Of a stretch of DNA of 64,000 nt, positions 35,164 through 43,373 are shown in pieces. This DNA is from Ignavibacteria bacterium (GTDB taxonomy: Bacteria; Bacteroidota; Ignavibacteria; Kapaibacteriales; UBA4661): positions 62,001-126,000 of the forward strand of contig JAAFIV010000006.1 in the NCBI GenBank assembly GCA_013298775.1, written 5' to 3'. Both the position numbers and the translations under genes were made by a program. Below the pieces are notes generated by a model. The model was not told where the DNA came from and did no database searches. It saw nothing but the letters and a program-made list of their open reading frames with translations. Every line of letters starts with the position of its first letter. Positions within the stretch are counted from its first letter, which is position 1.

Positions 35164-36303
35164 CTAAAACGTCCACACCGCCTCTTCGCCATCAAGCATG
35201 AGTGTAGAATTTTCGCCAAAGGTGGTGATATGATGCGGCACAGAGCGGTGAAGTTTCATGCGAAGCTCGATAATTCCCTGACGGGATGCCGTTGCGGGAA
35301 CAATGCGTATTTGAAAAGGCTCACCCATGCTGGTTTGCAAGGTCGCTTTGATTTCGCGCTTACCTTCTTGCAGTGTATAAGAACTCGCTTTCAAAAGCCG
35401 CACCAAACCTTGTGTTTCGAGAGAATCCAATGCAACGCAAACAAACGTGATATTTTGCAAGAGCTTTTGAGGTGCGTAGTCGCGGGCAAGATGCTGCCTA
35501 CGCATGATTCCATCTTCTTCGGGCGGGCAGTTCGGGTTTGCAGCGCGTTGGTAGAGAGGATGATATTCTACCGCAAAAGCTCTGAAACGTCGTTCAGCCT
35601 GCTGTTCATGACGTATGGTGGTGAAGTATTGCCAAGGGCTTGCGGGAGTTGAGTATAATTGCTCAAGCGATTGAATCTTTGTTGCCGCAAGACCAATGCG
35701 GCGCGGTAAAAGGAAACTTGCGGTGCTGGAAGCGTAGGTTTTATCGGTGCTTTGGAGGGCGTACAGCAATGCCGCCGAGCCGCCTTCTTGCTCAATGCCA
35801 AAAACGATATGACTGCGCTCAGGAAATATCTGCGAAAAAGGCTTTGCTTCTGGAAATGATATTGCCTGCGAAGCGCGTGAATCCTTGCCGCGTGGCGGTG
35901 CGGGTGGTGCATATAGAGCATCGCGGTTGTGCAGTTGTAGATAGGTATCTTGCCCGAAAACCTTGAAGGAAAGCCATTCAAAGGCTTGTGGCGCGAACTG
36001 AGGCGTGGTGCGCTCTTCGGCGGTTGCGAAGGTTGTTGTAGGATTTGCACCAAATTCTGTACGCCAGAAGTCTGATTGCTTTACGGCATTGTACGTGGCG
36101 GAATCCAGCATGATTTCTACGTGATGCAGGAAAAGTGGCGGTACAGGCGCGTTTTTCGGGGCAAGAAAGGTAATGGTATATTCTTGTTCTGCGAACGGCT
36201 TATTTGCTTGCATTTGGGCAAACACGATGCAATTCGACGCGATGGACACAAACGCAAGGAGCAGCACATGAACGACTGTAAAGCGAGAGGGAATCGTGGT
36301 CAT
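35164..36303 (-). CDS. Secreted protein, DUF5829-like
   Basis: A 379-residue protein with a signal peptide (VVHVLLLAFVSIASNCIVFA). Residues about 55-110 (LFLHHVEIMLDSATYNAVKQ then TFATAEERTT, FKVFGQDTYLQLH) resemble DUF5829, a family related to glyoxalase/VOC-like folds; the match is from memory and moderate. No catalytic residues can be assigned. A good Shine-Dalgarno sequence, AAGGAG, lies 6 bases before ATG 36303, but it sits together with the start codon inside an 18-bp perfect inverted repeat (36254-36317). Confidence 0.65.
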   Translation of the reverse strand: MTTIPSRFTVVHVLLLAFVSIASNCIVFAQMQANKPFAEQEYTITFLAPKNAPVPPLFLHHVEIMLDSATYNAVKQSDFWRTEFGANPTTTFATAEERTTPQFAPQAFEWLSFKVFGQDTYLQLHNRDALYAPPAPPRGKDSRASQAISFPEAKPFSQIFPERSHIVFGIEQEGGSAALLYALQSTDKTYASSTASFLLPRRIGLAATKIQSLEQLYSTPASPWQYFTTIRHEQQAERRFRAFAVEYHPLYQRAANPNCPPEEDGIMRRQHLARDYAPQKLLQNITFVCVALDSLETQGLVRLLKASSYTLQEGKREIKATLQTSMGEPFQIRIVPATASRQGIIELRMKLHRSVPHHITTFGENSTLMLDGEEAVWTF

Positions 36304-36317
36304 GTGCTGCTCCTTGC
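36254..36317 (-). promoter_or_regulatory. Hairpin covering the ribosome binding site and start codon
   Basis: GCAAGGAGCAGCACATGA (36317-36300, minus strand) and its exact reverse complement TCATGTGCTGCTCCTTGC (36271-36254) form an 18-bp perfect stem with a 28-base loop in the mRNA. The 5' arm contains the Shine-Dalgarno AAGGAG and the ATG; the 3' arm encodes HVLLLA of the signal peptide. This could block initiation until melted or bound. Confidence 0.7.
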
Positions 36318-36353
36318 GAGGGATTTTTTTTGAATGATTTGGTGATGGAAAAA

Positions 36354-37667
36354 TTACCGCATCGTTTCTCGAATCCGCTCAATAAGTCGCTTTATTGAGC
36401 TTTCGTGAATTTCCAACACGTCGGACGCAAGCAGCACCACCGCAAGCATCAAGCCCGTTTGGAAGCTGTAATTGATGAGGTAAAAAGCGTACATCGCGCC
36501 GAGTGTAATCAAGCCAGATTGAATCAACTGAATGATTTTCATTTCACCGCCGGCGAAGCTCGGAAAGCGCACGGTTATCCAGTGGAAGAGTGCCATGTTG
36601 AAATAGCAAATAATCACCGCAATCAGAAATTCCATCCATTCCGGCATTTTCTCAATCATTTGGTCGTGGATGAACATGGAAATCGTATTTGCTTGAATAA
36701 CGCCTGTGTACATATCTGGCGGACTTTTGCCGATAAACTTGGTGGCTGCTGGGGTGTAGAGTTTTCCGCGAATGTCGCTGGGATTGTCGAAGGGCTGCCC
36801 CATGTAGGTAAGAATCACGATTTTATCCCGCACGAGACTTGCATACATCGCAACAGCAGAATCTATCGGCATTCCAGGTTCGATGTCGAGCATCACGAAC
36901 TTGTTGTAATTGCCCTTGAAATTGATAATCTCTGTGCCGTTATTCCGATATTTGATACGCTTGGCAATGCCTGGCTGATACCGCTCGGCAACCTCCAACG
37001 CGAAGGAATTGATGGTCGTGTCTTTGTACGGAACGCTTGGCTCAACAAGGCGAATCGTCTGAAGGTCTCGGTTATCCTCGTCGGGAATGAAAATATCATG
37101 TCCGAAAGAAACATTCGGCAAGCGGAATTTTTCATGCGGCATCCGAAGCTGAGTGTATTGCGGCTTGGACGTGTCTTTCACAAAGCCACTTATTTTCGAG
37201 GTGAGAACCACATTTTTTGATGCTGCAAGTGCCTCCATGAGCGGTATGTCCATATCTGCCTCTTTTTCAGAAGCGAACAGCACATCCACCGCCATCACTT
37301 TCGGCTGCATTGCTGATAAAACCTTGATTTGATAGGCAATTTCCGCCCTATTCCGCCCGATATTCACCAGTGCAATATCTTGGTCCACAGGAAAGTCTTC
37401 GCTGTAATCGCCAAACTGTATATCCTTGAACTCAAAATCACTCAGCGCGTACTTGATAGGGTCAAAAATTTCAAAGTTTCCAGGCGAAAAAACTATCAAC
37501 GCAATCAATCCAAAAATGGACAGCGTTGAAAAGAAATTTTGCGAATTGATGACGTAATCCCGCAGAAAGCCGCGTCGAGGCTTCGGCGGCGGCGGTACGT
37601 GAATCAGACGAACCGTCTTGGCAACTTCGCGCATTGCTTCGCGGCGCATTTTCCATGTTAAAGCCAT
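36354..37667 (-). CDS. CHASE2-domain membrane protein
   Basis: A 437-residue protein. A first membrane segment lies near residues 46-65 (FFSTLSIFGLIALIVF), followed by an extracytoplasmic CHASE2 sensor domain (DIALVNIGRNRAEIAYQIKVL, PKVMAVDVLFASEK, LTSKISGF, VRDKIVILTYMGQPFDN) and two or three C-terminal membrane segments (WMEFLIAVIICYFNMALFHW; SGLITLGAMYAFYLI). There is no kinase, cyclase or GGDEF output domain, so signalling would need a partner. ATG 37667 is used; a TTG 18 bases upstream is possible. The short tail (SSIKRLIERIRETMR) is cytoplasmic. Confidence 0.85.
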   Translation of the reverse strand: MALTWKMRREAMREVAKTVRLIHVPPPPKPRRGFLRDYVINSQNFFSTLSIFGLIALIVFSPGNFEIFDPIKYALSDFEFKDIQFGDYSEDFPVDQDIALVNIGRNRAEIAYQIKVLSAMQPKVMAVDVLFASEKEADMDIPLMEALAASKNVVLTSKISGFVKDTSKPQYTQLRMPHEKFRLPNVSFGHDIFIPDEDNRDLQTIRLVEPSVPYKDTTINSFALEVAERYQPGIAKRIKYRNNGTEIINFKGNYNKFVMLDIEPGMPIDSAVAMYASLVRDKIVILTYMGQPFDNPSDIRGKLYTPAATKFIGKSPPDMYTGVIQANTISMFIHDQMIEKMPEWMEFLIAVIICYFNMALFHWITVRFPSFAGGEMKIIQLIQSGLITLGAMYAFYLINYSFQTGLMLAVVLLASDVLEIHESSIKRLIERIRETMR

Positions 37668-37720
37668 ACAACTTTTCTCCCTCAAGTGGACATGATTAGA
37701 TTTGGCATGAGAGCTTACAG

Positions 37721-37836
37721 CGTGAGGGTCTCAATTCTTATTGAGGCTCTCACTTTTGCGTCTAAAGTCTAAAGTAAAGCGGCGGTAAAGCGAGACCCTC
37801 ACTGACGGCTTTGCGTCAAGAAGTGAGAGCCTCGCA
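37721..37836. repeat. Repeat family 7: double inverted hairpins between pyk and the CHASE2 gene
   Basis: CGTGAGGGTCTCAATTC...TTGAGGCTCTCACTT (37721-37755) and GCGAGACCCTCACT...AAGTGAGAGCCTCGC (37790-37835) are two hairpins that are also inverse copies of each other. They may end transcription of pyk. The same motif occurs at 35089-35120. Confidence 0.65.
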
Positions 37837-37858
37837 TTGGGGCGATTTTTCAGAATAA

Positions 37859-39523
37859 TTACAACTTTTCAATACACAACATATTCGTTTTTGAGCGCAA
37901 TTTGAGCGGACGACCAATCGAAATAACGACCGTCGCGCCTGCGGGCAAAAACTTACGTTTTACGAGCGTTTCTTTTACTTCTTCAATCATATCGTCGGTT
38001 GATTCCGAGTCGTGTATCTGCACGGCTTTCACGCCCCAGAGCAAGCTCACTTTGCGTGAAACTTTGTCGTTTTGCGTGAAGGCGAAAATTGGCAAGGCGA
38101 ACTTCCGCGAAGCCATGTACCGCGCAATTTTCCCCGTCGAAGTAACCGCCGCAATCGCATCCACTTTCATTTCCCGAATAACCGTGCCGACCGCGCCAGA
38201 AATAGCATCCGCAAGCGCGTCGGGGAGATTGATGTCCAGAGCAGCTTCAGCGCGTTTTTTCGTGATTTCCTGCGTGCGGAAGGTTTCGGCTTCGGCAGCT
38301 TCGCAAATCATGCGCATATACGCAACGGTTTCCACCGGAAACGCACCAACACTGGTTTCGGCGGAAAGCATCACGGCATCCGTACCGTCGAACACGGCAT
38401 TGGAAACGTCGCTGGCTTCGGCGCGGGTTGGGCGCGGGTTTTGAATCATGGACTCAAGCATTTGCGTTGCTGTAATAACGGGCTTTGCTTGGTGATTGCA
38501 GAGCGTAATAATGCGCTTTTGCTCAATCGGCACTTGGGAGGCGGGAATTTCCACGCCCATGTCGCCACGCGCCACCATGATGCCCTCCGAAACTTCGAGA
38601 ATACTTTCGATATTTTTCAAGGCTTCGGGCTTTTCGATTTTGGAAATAATCCACTGGTCGCCGCCATTTTTCTTGATGTACTCTTTCGCGCCCGTAACAT
38701 CAGCCGCCGTGCGCACGAAGGAAAGCGCGATGTAATCCGCTTTATTTTCAATCGCAAAAATGATGTCTTTCTTGTCTTTCTCGGTCATAGCGGGCTGGCT
38801 CACATGAACGTCGGGCATATTGATGCCTTTGCGCGATTTCAACAAACCACCATTTTCCACGATTGCCCGCACAACTTGTCCATCGCTGCTGCGTACTTTT
38901 ACTTTCAACAAACCGTCGTCGAACAGCACCGTTGAGCCAACTTTCACATCGGTTGCGAAAGTAGCGTAGCGCACAGGAATAATATCTTTCGGCTGTCCGC
39001 GCTTGTTCCAGACCGCTTCATCGGCAAGGAAAATATCGGTGCCGTTTACAATGCTGACCGCGCCGTCGGTCAAATCGCCCACACGCAGCTTCGGACCTTG
39101 CATGTCCGCCAAAATCGGGATGTGAATGCCCAGCTCTTTTTCCACTTGGCGAATGATTTTGATAGATTCCAAATGTACTTCGTGCGAGCCATGCGACATA
39201 TTCAAACGAAATGCCGTCGCGCCAGCAGCAATCAGGTCGCGCACCTTTTCGACGGAGGCAATCGCGGGACCAAACGTACACAAAATTTTCGTGCGGTGAA
39301 TCACCTGCTCTTGCGGAGTTGCCGCTTTTTTTACGGGAAATCCCATTTTTTCTGCTACCGATGCGACCGACGGAGCTTTGCTTGATGCGGCTTTGGAAGC
39401 AGTTTTGGCACTTGCTTTTACCGCTTTTTTCGAGGGAGCTTTCGCTTTTACCGCTTTCTCTTTTTTAGAAGCAGCCTTAGAAGCCGCTTTGGAACTTGCT
39501 TTCGACGCAGATGCTTTTGCCAT
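37859..39523 (-). CDS. pyk: Pyruvate kinase with basic Lys/Ala/Ser N-terminal tail
   Basis: A 554-residue protein. Residues 1 to about 73 are a low-complexity tail of Ala, Ser and Lys with repeated SKAASKAAS and KAPSKKAVKAS patterns, resembling a histone H1 C-terminal domain. A complete pyruvate kinase follows: RTKILCTFGPA, FRLNMSHGSHE, the ISKIEKPEAL lysine, MVARGDMGVEI, ITATQMLESMI, GTDAVMLSAETSVGAFP. It makes pyruvate and ATP from PEP and ADP. The C-terminal regulatory domain is present. ATG 39523 is used because the sequence before it looks non-coding; an internal start near the catalytic core is not available without losing conserved sequence, apart from M108-type codons. Confidence 0.93.
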   Translation of the reverse strand: MAKASASKASSKAASKAASKKEKAVKAKAPSKKAVKASAKTASKAASSKAPSVASVAEKMGFPVKKAATPQEQVIHRTKILCTFGPAIASVEKVRDLIAAGATAFRLNMSHGSHEVHLESIKIIRQVEKELGIHIPILADMQGPKLRVGDLTDGAVSIVNGTDIFLADEAVWNKRGQPKDIIPVRYATFATDVKVGSTVLFDDGLLKVKVRSSDGQVVRAIVENGGLLKSRKGINMPDVHVSQPAMTEKDKKDIIFAIENKADYIALSFVRTAADVTGAKEYIKKNGGDQWIISKIEKPEALKNIESILEVSEGIMVARGDMGVEIPASQVPIEQKRIITLCNHQAKPVITATQMLESMIQNPRPTRAEASDVSNAVFDGTDAVMLSAETSVGAFPVETVAYMRMICEAAEAETFRTQEITKKRAEAALDINLPDALADAISGAVGTVIREMKVDAIAAVTSTGKIARYMASRKFALPIFAFTQNDKVSRKVSLLWGVKAVQIHDSESTDDMIEEVKETLVKRKFLPAGATVVISIGRPLKLRSKTNMLCIEKL

Positions 39524-39811
39524 AATTGGAAATAAAAAGTGGACAATATGAAAAATAATGGTCGCTTGGGAAGGAGAAATAGGGACATACTGCGCAAAGT
39601 CCGCATGAAACCGTGCTTGTGACGGTATGCTTTGTCTCAATGTGCCTCTCTGAACGTTTAGCAAATGTATTCGGACTTTCTCTCAAACTTTGCACGTTCC
39701 CGTAATTTACAAGATTTTTCGATTTAGTACGAAAAACTTTTGCAAGCGGGGAAAAATCAATCTTTTCGTAGGAAATAACTCTATCGTATATTGCGGTTTG
39801 TTCGTAAAAAC

Positions 39812-39963
39812 CTCAGTACACAACAAAATTTCATCAGTAGTGGCACAGACATTCTTGTCTGTGAGTGTTAGTGCGGGTTGCAGATGGGAAAACACAGACA
39901 AGAATGTCTGTGCCACTGAAGCCTGATTGTATCTATTCTTCAAAGATTTTGTCGTGTACAGAG
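39812..39963. mobile_element. MITE family 1, copy C, with near-perfect 9-bp target duplication
   Basis: A 152-bp element with ends CTCAGTACACAACAAAA and, inverse on the right, CTCTGTACACGACAAAA. It is flanked by CGTAAAAAC (39803-39811) and CGTGAAAAC (39964-39972), a 9-bp duplication with one change. Inner arms TGGCACAGACATTCTTGTCTG and their inverse form the hairpin. It ends 22 bp before the nth start codon. The rest of this 462-bp gap (39524-39811) is the pyk upstream region without a visible gene. Confidence 0.88.
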
Positions 39964-39985
39964 CGTGAAAACATAAGAAAAATGT

Positions 39986-40651
39986 ATGCCCAAACCTCCT
40001 TCGCTCACGCAAGCAAAAAAGCGGCTTGGCGAGATTTTAACTCGCTTAAAAACGGAATATCCGAATCCTCACATCGCGCTTGATTACACGTCGCCTTTTG
40101 AATTGCTCATTGCCACGATGCTTTCTGCGCAATGCACCGACGAGCGTGTGAATAAGGTAACAGCAAAGCTGTTTGTGAAATATCGCTCGGCACAGGATTA
40201 CTTGAACGTGCCGCAAGAAGAGCTTGAGCAGGATATTTTCTCGACAGGATTTTACAAAGCAAAAGCGAAAAATATCCAAGCGTGCTGCGCGAAATTGCTC
40301 GCAGATTTTCACGGCGAAGTACCGCAAACACTGGACGAATTAACCTCGCTCGCGGGCGTGGGACGCAAAACGGCAAACGTTGTCCTTTCGCACTGTTTCG
40401 ATACGCCTGGCGTGGTTGTGGATACGCACGTTACGCGGCTTGTGAACCGCTTAGGGCTGTGCGATGGCACGGACGCGGTGCAGCTTGAATTTGAGTTAAT
40501 GAAACTCATGCCCAGCACCGAATGGCGCGATTTCACGCATTTGATGATTTCGCACGGACGCGCTATCTGCACAGCACGAACACGCCCCTTTTGCGATAAA
40601 TGCTCGCTTGAAGACCTTTGTGTGAAGAATTTTTCGAGCGCGAAGAAGTAA
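39986..40651 (+). CDS. nth: Endonuclease III
   Basis: A 221-residue base-excision repair DNA glycosylase/AP lyase for oxidised pyrimidines. The helix-hairpin-helix with catalytic lysine is LTSLAGVGRKTANVVLS; the catalytic aspartate is in VVVDTHVTRL; the [4Fe-4S] cluster ligands follow the C-x6-C-x2-C-x5-C spacing in CTARTRPFCDKCSLEDLC. Length and order are typical. ATG 39986 lies just downstream of a MITE, so the gene's promoter must lie within or very near the element. Confidence 0.95.
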   Translation: MPKPPSLTQAKKRLGEILTRLKTEYPNPHIALDYTSPFELLIATMLSAQCTDERVNKVTAKLFVKYRSAQDYLNVPQEELEQDIFSTGFYKAKAKNIQACCAKLLADFHGEVPQTLDELTSLAGVGRKTANVVLSHCFDTPGVVVDTHVTRLVNRLGLCDGTDAVQLEFELMKLMPSTEWRDFTHLMISHGRAICTARTRPFCDKCSLEDLCVKNFSSAKK

Positions 40652-40664
40652 GATTTATTCCCTC

Positions 40665-40765
40665 ATCCCAACCCTTCTCACAGAGAGGGAGAAGGGCAAG
40701 ATGCAGAGCCGTTCTCAACCCTCTACCTCTGGGAGAGGGTCGCTCGCAGAGCGGGGTGAGGGCAG
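40665..40765. repeat. Hairpin-rich intergenic repeat (CTCTCCC/GGGAGAGGG type)
   Basis: A stretch with GAGAGGGAGAAGGGC and CTCTACCTCTGGGAGAGGG, and CGCTCGCAGAGCGGGGTGAG, of the kind often seen as dispersed palindromic sequence between bacterial genes. No other copy in this window. Confidence 0.45.
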
Positions 40766-40823
40766 TCTGCCGCTTGTTTTCTACATTGACACATTCAAAT
40801 TTCCCCAACTTTTCATTTTCATC

Positions 40824-41669
40824 ATGGCTTGGTTTTTTCGTCCCAAAACAGCACTCTCGGAGCGTTCGCAAGTAAGTACCAATATGCCCGACGGCTTATG
40901 GACAAAATGCGATAAATGCGGAGAGATTATTTACAAAAAGCAGTTGGAAGAAATGCTCTACACCTGCCCAAAATGCTCGAATCATTTCCGTATTTCCACA
41001 CAAGAATACATCGGTATTATTTTCGATGAGCATAGTTTTGTGGAAACCCACCAAAACGTGCGCTCTGCCGACCCGCTAGAGTTTGTTGATACGAAGCCCT
41101 ACACCAAGCGTTTGCAAGAAGCGTACGCGAAATCGCCCTTTGCCGACGCTCTCACCACAGGCTACGGTACGCTCGAAGGTCGTAAAATCTCGTTTTCCAG
41201 CATGAACTTTGGTTTTGTGGGTGGAAGCATGGGTTCGGTGGTGGGTGAAAAATTCGCCCGCGCAGCAAACCTTTCGCTGCAAGAACGCATCCCATTTATC
41301 AACATCTCCGCTTCGGGTGGTGCGCGAATGCAGGAAGCCGCTCTCTCGCTGATGCAAATGGCAAAAACAAGCGCGAAACTTGCACAACTCTCCGAAGCAG
41401 GAATCCCGTACATTTCCATTCTCACCGACCCGACCACTGGCGGCGTGAGTGCGTCCTTCGCAATGCTAGGCGATTTGAACATTGCCGAACCAGGCGCACT
41501 GATTGGCTTTGCTGGTCCGCGCGTGATTGAGCAAACGATTCGTAAAAAACTCCCCGAAGGCTTCCAAAGTTCGGAGTTTGTGCTTGAACACGGTTTCTTG
41601 GATTTAATTGTTCATCGTAAGGAGATGAAGCAAACATTGGCGCGGGTTCTGGGTTTGTTGTGTGATTAA
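40824..41669 (+). CDS. accD: Acetyl-CoA carboxylase, carboxyltransferase beta subunit
   Basis: A 281-residue AccD. The N-terminal four-cysteine zinc ribbon (CDKCGEIIYKK...YTCPKC) lies at about residues 27-49, and the crotonase-like core shows FGFVGGSMGSVVGEK, NISASGGARMQE, and TDPTTGGVSASFAMLGD, which form the acyl-CoA and carboxybiotin sites. It works with AccA, which is not in this window, to make malonyl-CoA for fatty acid synthesis. ATG 40824 matches the family N-terminus (MAWFFRPK); the frame is open 41 codons further upstream, but that part lies in repeat sequence. Confidence 0.95.
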   Translation: MAWFFRPKTALSERSQVSTNMPDGLWTKCDKCGEIIYKKQLEEMLYTCPKCSNHFRISTQEYIGIIFDEHSFVETHQNVRSADPLEFVDTKPYTKRLQEAYAKSPFADALTTGYGTLEGRKISFSSMNFGFVGGSMGSVVGEKFARAANLSLQERIPFINISASGGARMQEAALSLMQMAKTSAKLAQLSEAGIPYISILTDPTTGGVSASFAMLGDLNIAEPGALIGFAGPRVIEQTIRKKLPEGFQSSEFVLEHGFLDLIVHRKEMKQTLARVLGLLCD

Positions 41670-41732
41670 AATTGTGTCGTAGGTTATCTTCATTTTTCTA
41701 TCCTATCTATCCTATAAATACCACGAGCAACA

Positions 41733-42116
41733 ATGACAAACGAGTTTTGGAATAGAGCGCAAGAAAATGTGAAAGCGGCAGAACTTCTTTTTGAAGCAGC
41801 ATTGTACAAAGCATCGGCGAACAGGTCGTACTACGCCGCGTACCATGCAGCAGCAGCAGTAATTGAAGCAAAGGGATTTGAATACAATAGCGACCATAAA
41901 AAGGTGCAAGCAGTCTTCAACGGTGAGGTTTTACGACGTTCCAAGAATCTTTCGGGTGAACTCCGTTCATATCTCTCGACACTGCACGATGTTCGCGCCA
42001 TTGCTGATTACACAAAAAAAGAAGTCTCGCAAAAAATGGCAAAAGAACAGGTACGAAAAGCAAAATATTTTCTTTCATGTATAGAAAAATGTATAGAAAA
42101 GGAATTCATACCATGA
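41733..42116 (+). CDS. HEPN-domain protein (possible toxin/RNase of a two-gene module)
   Basis: A 127-residue helical protein of the HEPN group. The hallmark helix RSYYAAYHAAAAVIEAKG carries R31 and H38, separated by six residues, in agreement with the R-x4-6-H pattern of HEPN RNases; the GELRSYLSTLHDVRAIADY segment is the next conserved region. HEPN proteins usually pair with a nucleotidyltransferase-fold (MNT) antitoxin. Here the stop overlaps the start of the next gene by ATGA, showing tight coupling, but that partner is not a normal MNT protein. ATG 41733. Confidence 0.8.
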   Translation: MTNEFWNRAQENVKAAELLFEAALYKASANRSYYAAYHAAAAVIEAKGFEYNSDHKKVQAVFNGEVLRRSKNLSGELRSYLSTLHDVRAIADYTKKEVSQKMAKEQVRKAKYFLSCIEKCIEKEFIP

Positions 42117-42385
42117 AGACACCAGACGTGAACCATAAACAAAAGGAGTTGATACATCAACTCTTCCAACAAGCACAGAAGCGTTTTCCCTCTATTACTC
42201 GGCAGGGAATTGGCGTAAATCCTGATGATAAAGAGCATTTGTGGGTGTACATTGATGCTCCTCTCGGCGATGATGAGGAGGTTGAATTGATGAATTATGC
42301 GGGTGAATTAACGGCAGATATTCTGCTGGATACAGGCTATTGGATTTCGCTTATACCTGCCCCTACGCTCCAAGAAGTTGAATGA
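42113..42385 (+). CDS. Small partner protein of the HEPN gene
   Basis: A 90-residue acidic protein (MKTPDVNHKQKELIHQL start; LWVYIDAPLGDDEEVELMNY and ELTADILLDTGYWISLIPAP later). It lacks the GSxxxG...DxD motif of MNT nucleotidyltransferases, so it cannot be a standard MntA antitoxin. It begins inside the HEPN stop codon (ATGA overlap) and should be translationally coupled to it. It resembles small proteins that I recall next to HEPN genes in cyanobacteria, but I cannot name a family. Antitoxin function is an inference from position and size. Confidence 0.6.
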   Translation: MKTPDVNHKQKELIHQLFQQAQKRFPSITRQGIGVNPDDKEHLWVYIDAPLGDDEEVELMNYAGELTADILLDTGYWISLIPAPTLQEVE

Positions 42386-42531
42386 TTGACAAAAAAACAG
42401 ACAGCAAGATTCATGCAGACAACAGTGTTCTCAAGATGGAACAATACAGTAATAGTGCTGCATAGAGAAGAATCACCATTCTTCAACTACATTTCTCAAT
42501 GAACTGTTCTCAAAATACACATCCATCGTAA

Positions 42532-43140
42532 ATGCACCTCAAAAGCCTTTTCAATACTTGCGCTTGCTTCTTTTGTGCTATGCTCTTTTGCACAACAATT
42601 CTCACCGCACAAAAGGCAGCAGTGAACGACAGCCCTGAAACGAAGCCGTCCAGAGCAAAAAAAACATCGCCAGCAAAAACAACAGCACCAACAAAAAACG
42701 CCATAAAGTACGCACCCTACGAAGGCAAATGGTTTGGCGTGGAATATCCCGAAGGCTGGACAGTGCGTCCAGGCTTGAAAAATCCAACATCTGAAGCAGA
42801 CGACAGCGTGTTTTTTATTGCACCCGACAGCTTGGCAGAATTTTACGTCTATTGCCCGCGCTACACGGGCAAGCCGACGGATATTGAGATTGACCGCGCA
42901 AAAGAGAATCAAACGGGTCAAACGATTGAAGAAGAGCGCGGTGTGCGTGTTCGCACGGTGCGGATTTGGGCAAAAGATAGCAGTTACGTCCGCGTGATTG
43001 AAGATACGGAGGCATTTATGGCGCGTCGCCGCTTGGTTTTTGCTGTTCTTTTTCGCGGCAATGGCGGACGCATGGGCGCACAAAAATACAACAATGCGTA
43101 TATGTACTTTAAGCAATCATTCCGCAAGTTTTCGGATTAG
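42532..43140 (+). CDS. Secreted protein, possibly PsbP-like fold
   Basis: A 202-residue protein with a signal peptide (MHLKSLFNTCACFFCAMLF, cleavage near LTAQ), a Lys/Ala/Thr-rich linker (PSRAKKTSPAKTTAPTKNA), and a globular part (residues about 62-200) with YEGKWFGVEYPEGWTVRPG and SVFFIAPDSLAEFYVYCP that looks like the PsbP/MOG1 or DUF-type fold found in many lipoproteins. The fold call is weak. No catalytic motif. ATG 42532. Confidence 0.6.
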   Translation: MHLKSLFNTCACFFCAMLFCTTILTAQKAAVNDSPETKPSRAKKTSPAKTTAPTKNAIKYAPYEGKWFGVEYPEGWTVRPGLKNPTSEADDSVFFIAPDSLAEFYVYCPRYTGKPTDIEIDRAKENQTGQTIEEERGVRVRTVRIWAKDSSYVRVIEDTEAFMARRRLVFAVLFRGNGGRMGAQKYNNAYMYFKQSFRKFSD

Positions 43141-43214
43141 CACGCGCTTCGGGAAGCCTGATAGATACGTGCTTGGAGAAGAAAATTTTTTATATGTTTG
43201 ACGAATATTATGTT

Positions 43215-43252
43215 GAGCGCAGATGCACCACATTTCATCTGCGCTTTTTTTA
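43215..43252 (+). terminator. Rho-independent terminator
   Basis: AGCGCAGATG (43216-43225) pairs with CATCTGCGCT (43236-43245), then TTTTTTTATT. It ends the upstream secreted-protein gene. Confidence 0.85.
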
Positions 43253-43283
43253 TTGGTTTTATTCAAAAAAGCTCGTAATTTAG

Positions 43284-43305
43284 AACAGTTGATATATCAA
43301 CTGTT
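43284..43305. promoter_or_regulatory. 22-bp perfect palindrome, candidate operator
   Basis: AACAGTTGATATATCAACTG and two further bases TT make a perfect 22-bp palindrome 68 bp before the start of the DoxX/MauE-like gene. It has no U-tract after it, so a dimeric repressor site is more likely than a terminator. No regulator gene is adjacent. Confidence 0.55.
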
Positions 43306-43373
43306 GAGTTGTCTTTTGTACACCACACAAACATTACTATTGTCATTACTACCACTATTGATGAGGTTTTTCC

